Of a stretch of DNA of 59,831 nucleotides, positions 18,534 to 27,750 are shown piece after piece. Every line of letters starts with the position of its first letter. The first letter of the stretch is position 1. Origin of the DNA: Oricola indica (lineage in GTDB: Bacteria; Pseudomonadota; Alphaproteobacteria; Rhizobiales; Rhizobiaceae); NCBI RefSeq assembly GCF_019966595.1, contig NZ_JAINFJ010000016.1:1-59831 (forward strand), given 5' to 3'. The translations under genes and the position numbers were made by a program. Below the pieces are notes generated by a model, which saw only the letters and a list, made by a program, of their open reading frames with translations, did not search any database and was not told the origin of the DNA.

Positions 18534-19456
18534 GCGCCGAGAAACGAAAAAATCAGGATCGTTCGGCCGAAACCCGCGCCAGGGCATCTGGCATGTCAAC
18601 CAAACCCCGGTTCGAAGACTGCTGCGATCCGCGCGAATTGCTCGATCTTACGGGCCGCAGAGGGCTGGTGATCGGTATCGCTAACGAACGCAGTCTCGCG
18701 TGGCCCGGTGCCCTGCATTTTCGACAGTCTGGGGCGGACCTGGCCATCACCTTTGTCGGCGAACGCGCCAGACCGCATGTCGCTCCGCTGGCAGACCGAG
18801 TCGATGCGCCGATTTTCCTGCCTTGCGACGTCGGACGCGCAGGCGAACTCGAAGCCGTATTCGGCGCGATACGCGATACCTGGGGGCGTCTCGACTTCGT
18901 TCTCCACGCCGTGGGAAAGGCCCGAGCCGAGGACCTGCGTGGCCGGCTGACCGATTGTTCCGCCGGGGGCTTCGCCGAGGCCATGACCGTCTCGGTCCAT
19001 TCGCTCATCGCCATCGCCCGCCTGGCCGAACCGTTGATGACACACGGCGGCAGCCTGATTACCCTCAGCTATCTCGGCGCCGAGAAGGTGGTCGAACATT
19101 ACAACGTGATGGGCCCGGTCAAGGCCGCACTCGAATCCACCGTCAGATATCTCGCGCACGAACTCGGGCCGAAGGGCATTCGCGTGAATGCGATCTCCGC
19201 CGGTCCGGTGGCGACGCGCGCCGCGTCCGGATTGGTCGGGTCCACCGAACTTCTGGCCGCCAGCGCGAGGATCGCGCCGCTTCGACGCAATATCGAAACC
19301 GACGACGTCGGACTGGCCGCCCTGCTTCTCGCGAGCGATTACACGGCTGCCATCACTGGCGAGACCCTGCATGTCGATGCCGGAGTGCATATCGAGGGGC
19401 CGGTCGGCAGAGGTCAGATGCAGGGAGAGACCAAACCACGGGAGCAAGAGAAATGA
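18530..19456 (+). CDS. fabI: Enoyl-[acyl-carrier-protein] reductase (FabI-like)
   Basis: A 308-residue short-chain dehydrogenase of the FabI class, which performs the NADH-dependent last step of fatty acid elongation. Cofactor motif GLVIGIANERSLAWPGALHF (about 43-62), catalytic Tyr and Lys in SYLGAEKVVEHYNVMGPVKA, and RVNAISAGPVATRA. The first 30 residues are a charged extension not found in standard FabI (about 260 residues). It overlaps both pta and the following broken Rieske gene by ATGA. Probably a second, accessory FabI rather than the housekeeping copy. Confidence 0.87.
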   Translation: MSAEKRKNQDRSAETRARASGMSTKPRFEDCCDPRELLDLTGRRGLVIGIANERSLAWPGALHFRQSGADLAITFVGERARPHVAPLADRVDAPIFLPCDVGRAGELEAVFGAIRDTWGRLDFVLHAVGKARAEDLRGRLTDCSAGGFAEAMTVSVHSLIAIARLAEPLMTHGGSLITLSYLGAEKVVEHYNVMGPVKAALESTVRYLAHELGPKGIRVNAISAGPVATRAASGLVGSTELLAASARIAPLRRNIETDDVGLAALLLASDYTAAITGETLHVDAGVHIEGPVGRGQMQGETKPREQEK

Positions 19457-20063
19457 CAGACATCGACAGAAGCACGCCCGAGCCGGGTCAAGACAACTCT
19501 CAAAGCAGACAAGATTTTCTTTACTACGCATCAGCTGGAGCGGCTGCAGCGGCCACGGGTGCCGCCGTCTGGCCCCTCATTAATTCGATGAACCCGTCTG
19601 CCGACGTTCTTAGCCTGTCGACTGTACACGTCGACTTGTCCGGTATGGAACGAGGTCAACGGATTACCGTCAGTTGGCAGGGCAGGCCCGTCTTTGTCTG
19701 GCGCCGGTCACAAGAGGCCATCGATGCCGTGCGCGCCACACCGCTTGACGCGTTGGTTGACCAGACGGACAGCGCCAGAGAAAACCCGAACCACACACAG
19801 CCGGAGCCTGTACTTGACCAAAACCGGACGGCAGACGAGGCCGGTGAATGGCTGATCGTCACCGGGATCTGCACGCATCTTGGCTGCGTCCCCGTTGGCA
19901 AGGGATCGGGAGATGCTCTGGGGAGTTCGGCGGATGGTTCTGCCCTTGTCGCGGCTCGCACTAAGACACGTCCGGACGGACCAGGAAGTGGCCTGCCCCG
20001 CGCAACCTCGACTTCCCCCGCTACACGCTCGATGACGATCTGATGTTGACGATCGGGGCATGA
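19453..20063 (+). pseudogene. Rieske iron-sulfur protein, decayed copy
   Basis: The N-terminal two thirds are readable: SRQDFLYYASAGAAAAATGA (membrane anchor), WPLINSMNPSADV and GICTHLGCVPVGKG with the first cluster-binding loop. About 50 bases later the frame must change. The next frame gives GEFGGWFCPCRGSH, then TAA at 19962-19964, then DTSGR and PAPRNLDFPRYTLDDDLML. So there is a frameshift and a nonsense codon, and the cluster-ligand His of CPCHG is Arg. The intact paralog is at 35625-36167. The start overlaps fabI by ATGA. Confidence 0.88.
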
Positions 20064-20094
20064 GACCACCAACAAACAGAAGGGACTCAGAACC

Positions 20095-20787
20095 ATGAAG
20101 GCCAAGGACGTGATGAAAACCGGAGTCATCTCTATCCGCGACAACGGATCTGTCGACGAGGCGGTCAAGTTGATGCTGGACAACCACATCAGCGCTCTTC
20201 CTGTCCTCGACAGCGGCGCCAGACTGGTCGGACTCATCAGCGAGGGAGACCTCATTCGGCGGATGCGCGACGGCGAAACACAGCGCCGCTCGTGGTGGCT
20301 CGAGTTGTTTTCCGGCGAAGGCGACGCGCGGGACTACGTCAAAGCCCGCAGCCATAAGGTCGCCGACGTGATGACCCGCGATCTTGTCACGGTCGATGAA
20401 GACACACCGGTCAGCGAGATCGCGAAGACACTGGAAATCCGCCGAATCAAACGCGTTCCGGTCCTTCGGGACGGCAAGATCGTCGGGATTGTATCCCGCG
20501 CCGACCTCGTCCGCGCGCTGGCCCAGTCGAGGGAGGGAAAGCTGCCGTCGCCCGCGCCCGCTGACGAACCGCTACGCAGAGCGGTCGAGGCCGCGATCGC
20601 CGAAGTTCCCGGCGGATCGGTCAACCTGATCAACCTTCTGGTGGAGAACGGCAACGTCTCTGTCTGGGGCATTGCCGACAGCGATTTTGTCGAAAACGCG
20701 ATCCGGGTCGCCGCCGAGAATGTTGATGGTGTTCGCTCGGTTGAAGTCCATATGGGGCGCCTGCCGGCATGGGCCTATGGGATTTGA
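20095..20787 (+). CDS. CBS-domain pair plus BON domain protein
   Basis: A 230-residue cytoplasmic protein. Two CBS domains (about 1-60, AKDVMKTGVISIRDNGSVDE; about 85-145, VADVMTRDLVTVDEDTPVSE) usually bind adenine nucleotides as an energy sensor. A BON domain (about 155-225, LRRAVEAAIAEVPGGSVNL... GVRSVEVHMGRL) follows. Such proteins are often stress-induced. A ribosome-binding site (AGAAGGGAC) is present. It lies between the dead Rieske and dead cytochrome c genes, yet is itself intact. Confidence 0.88.
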   Translation: MKAKDVMKTGVISIRDNGSVDEAVKLMLDNHISALPVLDSGARLVGLISEGDLIRRMRDGETQRRSWWLELFSGEGDARDYVKARSHKVADVMTRDLVTVDEDTPVSEIAKTLEIRRIKRVPVLRDGKIVGIVSRADLVRALAQSREGKLPSPAPADEPLRRAVEAAIAEVPGGSVNLINLLVENGNVSVWGIADSDFVENAIRVAAENVDGVRSVEVHMGRLPAWAYGI

Positions 20788-21003
20788 GGTTTCTGTTGAC
20801 GGTCACCTGAAACGCCGCAGGTCCAAGTTGCTGACAGATGTAAGGGCGGTACGTTGATTGTTGAATTTGTCTTGTTGTCCGTCTTGGCGCCATCAAATGC
20901 GCAGCCAGATTGCGAGAGAAGGGCAATCCGTCGCATGATGTTCACGGGTTCAGCAGCGCTTCAATGACGCTTATGCGGTCAACTGGGAAAGGGAGAATCG
21001 AAT

Positions 21004-21473
21004 ATGTTCCGAAAAACGTTAAGACCCGTTCTACATGTGGTTGGATCAGGCTTCGGTCCAGCACTAGCACAGACCTCGGGCGAAGCGCCGACAGCACCCG
21101 GATTGCTTTTGTCGAACTTCGACGCTGAACGCGGTCGCGAACTGTTCGCATCCAAGGGCTGCGTCGTTTGCCATTCCGTCAACGGGATCGGCAGTGAAGA
21201 CGCACAGCCCTTCGCGGCGGAATACATGGACGAGAGGATGAGCCCCTTCGAGTTCGCGGCGCGCACGAGCCGCGGTGCACCGTACATGATCGAGTTGCAG
21301 GAAAAAGAATTGGGCGGTTAGATCCATCTGACAGGCTAGGAACTCGCGGCGATCATAGGCTTTGTGCATGACGGCGAAGAACAGGCGCACTTCAGCATGA
21401 ACGATATTCCTCACGAAATCGAAGAACTTACGGCGGCTACGACGACGAGGAAGACGACGATCATTCCGAGTGA
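21004..21473 (+). pseudogene. Monohaem cytochrome c, decayed copy
   Basis: The readable part contains GRELFASKGCVVCHSVNGIG (haem motif CVVCH) and SPFEFAARTSRG, closely matching the intact cytochrome at 35031-35510. Two in-frame TAG codons follow (21319-21321 and 21337-21339). The frame then continues ELAAIIGFVHDGEEQAHFSM, and a last frameshift is needed to reach the acidic end GGYDDEEDDDHSE. The partner Rieske gene upstream is also dead. A product stopping at 21321 would keep the haem motif but lose the rest. Confidence 0.85.
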
Positions 21474-21560
21474 CGGATAGGCGCTGAAAACCGCAACTCG
21501 AGCTGTAATGATTGCTACCTTCTGGCGTCTACAGGGTGAACCTTGAAATCCGAGGCACCC

Positions 21561-21743
21561 ATGGAGGACGACAAATTGACCCAATCGATGAAAAGCGCCA
21601 AAGAAGTGAAGTCCGGATGCTGCTGCAGCGGTTCCACACACGCGGCGAAAGACACTGATCGCCAATCCGGCGCGGCGGCCCAGCCATCTGCGAAGCCCGA
21701 AACACCAGCAAAAAGCGGAGGCGGGTGTTGCGGGCATGGCTGA
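21561..21743 (+). CDS. Small Cys-rich protein
   Basis: A 60-residue peptide starting at the ATG at 21561 (MEDDKLTQSM). It has a CCC cluster (SGCCCSGSTH) and a C-terminal GGGCCGHG, separated by a Lys/Ala/Pro-rich linker. The two Cys/His clusters suggest metal binding. The ribosome-binding site is weak. I do not recognise a family. Confidence 0.5.
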   Translation: MEDDKLTQSMKSAKEVKSGCCCSGSTHAAKDTDRQSGAAAQPSAKPETPAKSGGGCCGHG

Positions 21744-21897
21744 GGCGCAAAGGCAATTCTCAGCGGCTCGCTGATGGGGCAGGCTGCGAAACCGAGGCGC
21801 GCCCGCCCCATGCGCTCGCTGCCAAAACCCAATCCGCTCGGGCCCGCTTCGAGAGCGACCCGCGCACATTGCACTGACTGTTTGGAGGAAATTTGAA

Positions 21898-22167
21898 ATG
21901 GAGACGCGCGATCACCACGGCAAACTGGAGGAAGAGCCAAGGCCTGTCGCGCCCTTCTGGAAATCCCGCGCAGGCATCTATCTGATCGTCGCGCTCGCTC
22001 TGGGCGGTCTGCTTCTCGGCTACGAGCACAGAGTTCATATCTTCGCAAGCGAGTGGGTCCTGTTTCTGCCCCTGCTGCTCTTCGTCGGGATGCATTTCTT
22101 CATGCATGGCGGTCATGGTGGCCACGGCGGGCATGGTGGTCGTGGGTCGGGAGATGACAGGTTATGA
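21898..22167 (+). CDS. DUF2933 His-rich membrane protein
   Basis: An 89-residue protein with two membrane segments (GIYLIVALALGGLLLGY; VLFLPLLLFVGMHFFMH) and a C-terminal run of GGHGGHG. The N-terminus is hydrophilic (METRDHHGKLEEE). The start follows GGAGGAAATTTGAA. It overlaps the next gene by ATGA, so the two are probably made together. The His run is a possible metal ligand; the family has no known function. Confidence 0.8.
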   Translation: METRDHHGKLEEEPRPVAPFWKSRAGIYLIVALALGGLLLGYEHRVHIFASEWVLFLPLLLFVGMHFFMHGGHGGHGGHGGRGSGDDRL

Positions 22168-22811
22168 CCGACACCGGTTCCTCTTACGGCCTGTGGCTGC
22201 TTGTGGTCATCAATTCGGCGGTCTTCATTCTATTCGCTTTTAGCTTTTTCAAGCCGCAGACATCGCGCGACTGGCGCAGCTTCGGTGCCTTCAGTGCCTT
22301 CATCGTCGCACTCTTTGTCGAGATGTATGGTTTTCCGCTGACGATCTTCTTCCTCTCAGGTTGGCTTCAATCCAACTGGCCGGAGATCGACTGGTTCGCG
22401 CATGACAGCGGGCATCTACCGGAGATGATGTTTGGCTGGAGGTCGAACCCACATTTCGGACCGTTCCATTTCCTGAGCTTCGCGCTGATCGGTGGAGGTT
22501 TCTGGTTGATATCGGTGGCCTGGCACCATCTCTGGAGCGCACAGCGGGCCGGGAGACTGGCCGTCACGGGTCCCTACGCCCGGATACGGCATCCACAATA
22601 TCTGGGCTTCGTTCTCATAATGGCCGGATTCCTCGTGCAGTGGCCGACTCTCCTAACGCTTGCGATGTTCCCGGTTCTCGTTTGGATGTACGCACGCCTT
22701 GCAAAAAGCGAGGAGGCGGATAGCCAGGCTCGATTTGGCGAGGCCTGGGAGAGATATGCGGAAGATGTTCCGGCATTTGTGCCTCGATTGCGCAAGGTTG
22801 CCACGCAGTGA
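22164..22811 (+). CDS. Isoprenylcysteine carboxyl methyltransferase-family protein
   Basis: A 215-residue membrane methyltransferase-like protein. The C-terminal half carries the ICMT/PEMT signature: TGPYARIRHPQYLGFVL (RHPxY), then about 40 residues on EEADSQARFGEAWERYAEDV with the paired Glu. These enzymes use S-adenosylmethionine to methylate small lipophilic or lipid substrates. It overlaps the DUF2933 gene by ATGA, an association seen in other copper islands. The substrate is unknown. Confidence 0.82.
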   Translation: MTDTGSSYGLWLLVVINSAVFILFAFSFFKPQTSRDWRSFGAFSAFIVALFVEMYGFPLTIFFLSGWLQSNWPEIDWFAHDSGHLPEMMFGWRSNPHFGPFHFLSFALIGGGFWLISVAWHHLWSAQRAGRLAVTGPYARIRHPQYLGFVLIMAGFLVQWPTLLTLAMFPVLVWMYARLAKSEEADSQARFGEAWERYAEDVPAFVPRLRKVATQ

Positions 22812-22959
22812 ACGCGATAGTCCTGTCCCGTTCCTGCGAGGCGCAACCGAGCTTGTTTCCTCTCGGGGAACCGAAGCAATCTCCATTTTCGCTAGCGTCC
22901 GGGCGTCAGCCTGCATCTTGATCGGTGAATGAGTTTGGCATCGGGATTGGACTACGGAT

Positions 22960-24051
22960 TTGCGAATTAAGAGCGCCGAAACCACGCAGGCGATCGGAAC
23001 CGGAAATCTTGTGATCCTCGGTGGATCCGGGGATGTCAGTCAGCGGCTCATTCGGCTCCTCGCAGCCCACGCAGAATGGAAGATTTGGTCTGTTTCGAGG
23101 CGGGGCCCGGCTGTTGATACGACGCATCCAAACGTCGCCGCGATCACCCTTGACGTGGCCAGTCCCGAAGCGGCCAATTCTCTTCCCGAGGGCGCCATTT
23201 TCGTCAATCTCACGGAGGCAACGCCTCCAGAACTGGTTGCGACAATCCTCGCCAGGGGCGGCATAGTTCTCGATACGTCCGCGTCGCCAGACTATGTTGA
23301 TGACCAGAACCGGGTCGCGGTCGGGAAAACCGGGCGTCTCATCACAGGCGTGGGGACTGCTCCTGGTCTCAGCACGTTGATGGGGGCAGATCTGGCAAGG
23401 GACGGGCGGGTGCGAACGCTCCGAATCGGGCTTGAGCTGGGGATGGGCCGCCACTTCGGGCAGGCGGCGGCTGAGTGGTTCTTTCGAGCCCTTGGTAAAC
23501 CCTATGACGACCCGGCTACCGGCCGGGCCACATTTCCTGGCACGAACCCGTGGAGGTTCAAGTTCGCGCCTACAGAGACACCGCGAATGGCGCTCGACAT
23601 AGGGTTTCCCGACGCCGGTATTTTTCCCGACGGGCGCGAGGAGTCGGTTCGACACTACCTGGCCGTCGATCCGCGCCTCGTCACGCGCCTTATTGCGGCA
23701 ACACAACGGCTCGGGTTCGGACGGTGGATGGCAAGGCATTCCATAAGATTGACAAGGCTGTCCCGGTGGCTGCCTCAAATCGGGCCCACCAGAACACGTA
23801 TTGCGGCCGTTGCGTTTGATCGCGATGGCAAGGAGATTGCGTCGCACCTTTTCGAAGGCGGCGATCAGGCCGATTTGACGGCCTCAATGATATTGCTGAC
23901 AGTTGAGTCAATATGTTCCAGCGATGCTGGGCAGGAAGGGGGCAATTCCATCGTTGACCACTTGGATCTAGCGCAAGCAGTGCGCGGCCTGGCTCGCCAC
24001 TTTCCTGAAACATTGAGCATCAACACTATCACTCGGCAAAGCCCGAACTGA
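22960..24051 (+). CDS. Saccharopine-dehydrogenase-like NAD(P)-binding protein
   Basis: A 363-residue protein with an N-terminal Rossmann fold (NLVILGGSGDVSQRLIRLLA, about 17-36) and the two-domain plan of the saccharopine dehydrogenase-like family. No ATG is available between the upstream stop at 22930 and this region, so TTG at 22960 is the apparent start; the ribosome-binding site is poor. It precedes the APC permease gene by 9 bases, so they may be co-transcribed. The substrate is unknown. Confidence 0.68.
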   Translation: MRIKSAETTQAIGTGNLVILGGSGDVSQRLIRLLAAHAEWKIWSVSRRGPAVDTTHPNVAAITLDVASPEAANSLPEGAIFVNLTEATPPELVATILARGGIVLDTSASPDYVDDQNRVAVGKTGRLITGVGTAPGLSTLMGADLARDGRVRTLRIGLELGMGRHFGQAAAEWFFRALGKPYDDPATGRATFPGTNPWRFKFAPTETPRMALDIGFPDAGIFPDGREESVRHYLAVDPRLVTRLIAATQRLGFGRWMARHSIRLTRLSRWLPQIGPTRTRIAAVAFDRDGKEIASHLFEGGDQADLTASMILLTVESICSSDAGQEGGNSIVDHLDLAQAVRGLARHFPETLSINTITRQSPN

Positions 24052-24060
24052 GAAAAAAGA

Positions 24061-25401
24061 ATGACGAGGCCCGCAATGAATCACGAGGACGGCGACAACT
24101 ACAAGAAGAATTCCATCACGCTGGGCGGCGCGGTTGCCATGGGGACCGGCGTCATGATCGGCGCGGGAATCTTTGCCTTGACCGGGCAGATCGCCGAGCT
24201 TGCCGGGCCGCTCTTTCCCATTGCCTTTATCATCGGCGCGATCGTGACCGGGTTCAGTTCCTACAGCTACATCAAGATGTCCAACGCCTGGCCCTCGGCA
24301 GGGGGTATCGGGATGATCCTGCAGAAGTGCTACGGACCGGGGGCGGTTGCGGCGGGGGCGGCGCTTCTGATGGCGCTCAGCATGGTGATCGCCGAGAGCC
24401 TGGTCGCCCGGACTTTCGCCACGTACCTCTTGCGCGCCTTCGACATCGAGGGCGGGCCGCTTGTGCCCATCTTGGCTGTTGGAGTGATCCTTTTTGCCTT
24501 CCTCGTGAACATCGCGGGCAACCGGTCGATCGGGCTGTTCTCGATGGGCATGGCCGCAATCAAGATTGGCGGCATCGCGCTTTTCGGGGTAGCCGCCCTG
24601 TGGTCGAGCGGCTTCGGCTTCGCCGCGGCGTCGCGGGACGCGGTCGATTTTGGCGTAATGGGGTTCGTTGCCTCGGTCGCGCTTGCCATTCTCGCGTTCA
24701 AGGGGTTCACAACGATTACCAACAGCGGTGCCGAGATCACCGACCCGAACCGCAACGTGGGGCGCGCGATCATGATTTCGATTGCGCTGTGCGTAGTCGT
24801 CTATCTTCTTGTGGCCTTCGGCGTTGGGTCCAGCCTGACCATCGACGAGATCATCGCCGCCAAGGACTATTCGCTGGCCGAGGCGGCGGAACCGGCGCTG
24901 GGTCAGGCGGGCTTCCTGCTGACGGTCTTGTTGGCCGTCGTGGCGACGGCCTCGGCCGTGCTGGCCAGCGTTTTTGCCGTCTCGAGGATGCTTGCCATGT
25001 TGACGGAAATGAAGATGATCCCGCATCGCCATTTCGGTATGTCCGGTCCGATCCAGCGGCATACGCTGGTCTATACGGTGGTCATCGCTTCCTTCCTTGC
25101 CGTATTCTTCGATCTGAGCCGCATCGCGTCGCTCGGCGCGTTCTTCTACCTTATCATGGATATGGTTGTGCATTGGGGTGTCTGGCGTTTCCGGCGGGCG
25201 GAAATCTGCGCCTCTGGCGTCGTGCTTCTGGTGGCGTTCGGGGTGGACGCGATTGTTCTCGTCGCGTTTACCGCGATGAAGCTGCAGAGCGATTCGGCCA
25301 TCGTCGCCTATGCGGCCCTGGCGATCCTCAGCGTGTTTCTGTTCGAACGCGCCTACCTTTCGCGCTGGCTGGCACTTCAAAATGGGTCCGCCCACAGTTG
25401 A
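24061..25401 (+). CDS. APC-family amino acid permease
   Basis: A 446-residue inner-membrane transporter with about twelve membrane segments. The first carries the APC unwound-helix signature MGTGVMIGAGIFALTGQIAE (residues 28-47), and TITNSGAEITDPNRNVGRAI is the typical cytoplasmic loop. A truncated relative of this gene lies at 28551-28710 on the other strand. An alternative start is the ATG at 24076. The stop overlaps a TTG that is probably the nhaA start. Confidence 0.9.
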   Translation: MTRPAMNHEDGDNYKKNSITLGGAVAMGTGVMIGAGIFALTGQIAELAGPLFPIAFIIGAIVTGFSSYSYIKMSNAWPSAGGIGMILQKCYGPGAVAAGAALLMALSMVIAESLVARTFATYLLRAFDIEGGPLVPILAVGVILFAFLVNIAGNRSIGLFSMGMAAIKIGGIALFGVAALWSSGFGFAAASRDAVDFGVMGFVASVALAILAFKGFTTITNSGAEITDPNRNVGRAIMISIALCVVVYLLVAFGVGSSLTIDEIIAAKDYSLAEAAEPALGQAGFLLTVLLAVVATASAVLASVFAVSRMLAMLTEMKMIPHRHFGMSGPIQRHTLVYTVVIASFLAVFFDLSRIASLGAFFYLIMDMVVHWGVWRFRRAEICASGVVLLVAFGVDAIVLVAFTAMKLQSDSAIVAYAALAILSVFLFERAYLSRWLALQNGSAHS

Positions 25402-26555
25402 CGGATCATGTCACACAATCGGTTCGCGATGGGCGGCGAGCGGGCCTTGCAATGCTCGTCGGCCTTGCTCTAGGTTTGGTGGCCGCGAATTCGCCGCTGG
25501 CGGATACCTACGCGCTTATTCACCATCTGCCTCTGCGAGTGGGACCGGTCGCGTGGGCAATCGAAGCCCCCCTGATCGAGTGGATCAATCAGGGCCTTCT
25601 GACGGTCTTCTTCTTTCTGATTGGCATCCACACAAATCATGAGTTGACCCGAGGTACGCTGTCCGAACCCGGCGCGGCCGTGCTTCCGGCAAGTGCGGCA
25701 GTCGGCGGCATGATCGTGCCGGCAGCCATCTATCTTGGTCTTAATGCCGGAGAGACTATCGCCCTTCGTGGGTGGGCGATTCCGATTGCGACGGACATCG
25801 TTTTGGTCCTTGGTGTCCTTTCGCTATGTTCGGGTCAGGTTGGCCCTGCGATCGTCGCATTTGCTACGGCTGCAGCTATATTCGATGACCTTGGGTCGGT
25901 GGCTGTTATCGCTCTGTTCTACGGAGAGTTGGATCAGCTCTTGCCGCTTTGGATTGTGGCTGGCGGTTCGGCAGGCCTGCTTCTGCTCAATCGAACCCGA
26001 AAGGCCTCGCTCGTGCCTTACCTTTTCTTCGGCTGCGTTCTCTGGGCAGGACTGATCATGACCGGCCTCGAAGGAGCCGTTGCAGGTGCAATTGTCGGGT
26101 TTTCCCTGCCGCTTTCATCGTTTCCGTCAAAAGCAGCCGCGCGCGCCGAGCAGCGCATTTCGCCGTTTGCTCTGTTCTTTGTCGTGCCGGTCTTTACCTT
26201 CTTCAATGGTGGCATCGTGCTGGATTTTGTTCCCGCTGACCCACAGGCATGGTCTGTGGCAATCGGCATTGCAATTGCTTTGATTGTCGGAAAGCCTTTG
26301 GGAATTCTCGGCGGAACGCTTCTGGCGCTTCGCTTGCGCATCGGAACACTTCCTCCTGACACTTCGCTGCGAGACTTATTCGGGGTCGCACTGCTGGCTG
26401 GTGTCGGCTTCACTATGAGCCTGTTCATCGTCGGCGCGGCATTCGATGCAGCCCCGATTGCCGCAACGGCAAAACTCGCCGTTGTGAGCAGTTCAGCTAT
26501 CGCCGCCTTACTCGGCATCCTCTCGTTCAATCTCCGCCGATCGGTCGGGCGCTAG
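25398..26555 (+). CDS. nhaA: Na+/H+ antiporter NhaA
   Basis: A 385-residue NhaA-type antiporter expelling Na+ in exchange for H+. The paired Asp of the ion site appears in AAIFDDLGSVAVIALFYG, and the third conserved Asp in WAIPIATDIVLVLGVL. The membrane pattern is complete (GVGFTMSLFIVGAAF near the end). I choose the TTG at 25398 because it overlaps the permease stop (TTGA) and gives the normal N-terminal helix; the first ATG (25452) would remove 18 residues. Confidence 0.87.
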   Translation: MTDHVTQSVRDGRRAGLAMLVGLALGLVAANSPLADTYALIHHLPLRVGPVAWAIEAPLIEWINQGLLTVFFFLIGIHTNHELTRGTLSEPGAAVLPASAAVGGMIVPAAIYLGLNAGETIALRGWAIPIATDIVLVLGVLSLCSGQVGPAIVAFATAAAIFDDLGSVAVIALFYGELDQLLPLWIVAGGSAGLLLLNRTRKASLVPYLFFGCVLWAGLIMTGLEGAVAGAIVGFSLPLSSFPSKAAARAEQRISPFALFFVVPVFTFFNGGIVLDFVPADPQAWSVAIGIAIALIVGKPLGILGGTLLALRLRIGTLPPDTSLRDLFGVALLAGVGFTMSLFIVGAAFDAAPIAATAKLAVVSSSAIAALLGILSFNLRRSVGR

Positions 26556-26566
26556 CAACGGATGCC

Positions 26567-27019
26567 TCACTCCTCGTCCTCTGGCTCGACGCAAGGCTGC
26601 CAGTCCCACAGACGGTTCATCGTTGAAAAAAGGAAGGATGCTGACCAGGCAATCAGCAAGAGCCCGTTGAGGGCCTCGACACCGGCAAGAAACCGCAGAT
26701 GACCGGTCGGGACGATATCTCCGATCCCGAGCGATGTGTACATGACGGTCGAGAAATATAGGTAGTCGAGCGGGTGTGCCATGTCAGACCCCTCGAAGTC
26801 ACCGATCCCGAACCACGCCCCCGCAATCCAGAAGCCGCCCGCGAATAGCCCGATCTGAAACAGATGCGTGACGAACAGCAGGCTCACGATGGACAGCACG
26901 CGTGTATGCGACCGCATCGGAACAGACGCCATGCGACCTGAGCAGAAGCGCAGGGATGCCAGATGCAGATAGGCTGTGGTGACGAAGAGCGCGGCGGAAA
27001 TAGCTATCGAAATTAACAA
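26567..27019 (-). CDS. Two-TM potassium channel-like protein
   Basis: A 150-residue protein with three to four hydrophobic segments and a pore loop (DYLYFSTVMYTSLGIGDIVP) holding the filter TSLGIGD, equivalent to TVGYGD of K+ channels. The C-terminus is acidic (EPEDEE). There is no regulatory RCK domain. It is convergent with nhaA, 11 bases apart, which suggests a small ion-balance group. Confidence 0.83.
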   Translation of the reverse strand: MLISIAISAALFVTTAYLHLASLRFCSGRMASVPMRSHTRVLSIVSLLFVTHLFQIGLFAGGFWIAGAWFGIGDFEGSDMAHPLDYLYFSTVMYTSLGIGDIVPTGHLRFLAGVEALNGLLLIAWSASFLFSTMNRLWDWQPCVEPEDEE

Positions 27020-27127
27020 CTTACGATCCGTGTATTGATACTGTTGACCGCAATATGGGTGGCGTCCCGATGCGTCTAATCAAATTAGCATCGGCAATCT
27101 TTGGACTCTAGGTACAGTTTTTCGATC

Positions 27128-27748
27128 ATGGCCCCGATGGAGCGATTCCAGAACGTCACGTCGGAGAAACAGGCGGCAATCCTTGATGCCGCGGCGGCGG
27201 AGATCGCGACACATGGCCTGTCCGGCGCCTCGATAAATCGCGGCAGCCCGGATGAGCAAATCGTCCTTCCACCATTACTTCGAAGGCAAGTACGATCTCT
27301 ATGCCGCCGTGACGCAACGGGCGCTTGACGACCTGGTTGCCGCCATGGCGCCCGGCGCACTGCCGGCTACGAGCTTGGAATATTGGGCGATGTGGGAGGC
27401 CGTGTATAGGGCGTTTCTGCAGTGCCAGTTGACAGACCACGTCCTGGCGGCCCTGAACTGGAGCGCGATCAGCGCCCGCGCCGCCGGCACGGCACACCCT
27501 GCGCTCGAGATACTGGCAGGCCAGATGCGTCGGTGGCTCGAAGCGCTGATACTGCGGGGCCAGGCGCTAGGTGCGGTGCGAACCGATTTGCCGCAGGATC
27601 TGCTTCTCGACACCACCTTCAGGCTGCTCGAGGGCGGCGACCGTTGGTTTGCAGCAACCTGGAGCGAGATGTCCGAAGCCCGCGTCGCCGCACCGCGTCG
27701 CGGATCGTCCTCCTCTTGCGCGACATGGCCGAACACAAGGGAGACTAG
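27128..27748 (+). pseudogene. TetR-family repressor, frameshifted
   Basis: The N-terminal helix-turn-helix (TSEKQAAILDAAAAEIATHG, then LSGASINR) is in one frame and the remainder (MSKSSFHHYFEGKYDLYAAV to GALP...LLEGGDRWF) in another. A few codons of the recognition helix region are missing at about 27240. Near 27690 a second frame change is needed to reach the natural end SRIVLLLRDMAEHKGD. It would have regulated the membrane protein gene 3 bases downstream, which is also broken. Confidence 0.8.
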
Positions 27749-27750
27749 GA

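Noticed and set aside
18700-20043. A 447-codon frame that would extend the Rieske protein upstream
   Set aside because: Its first half is an off-frame reading of fabI; the real Rieske start is the ATG at 19453.
24327-26555. A 742-codon frame that would fuse an N-terminal region to NhaA
   Set aside because: The first half is an off-frame reading of the APC permease; NhaA homology begins near 25398.
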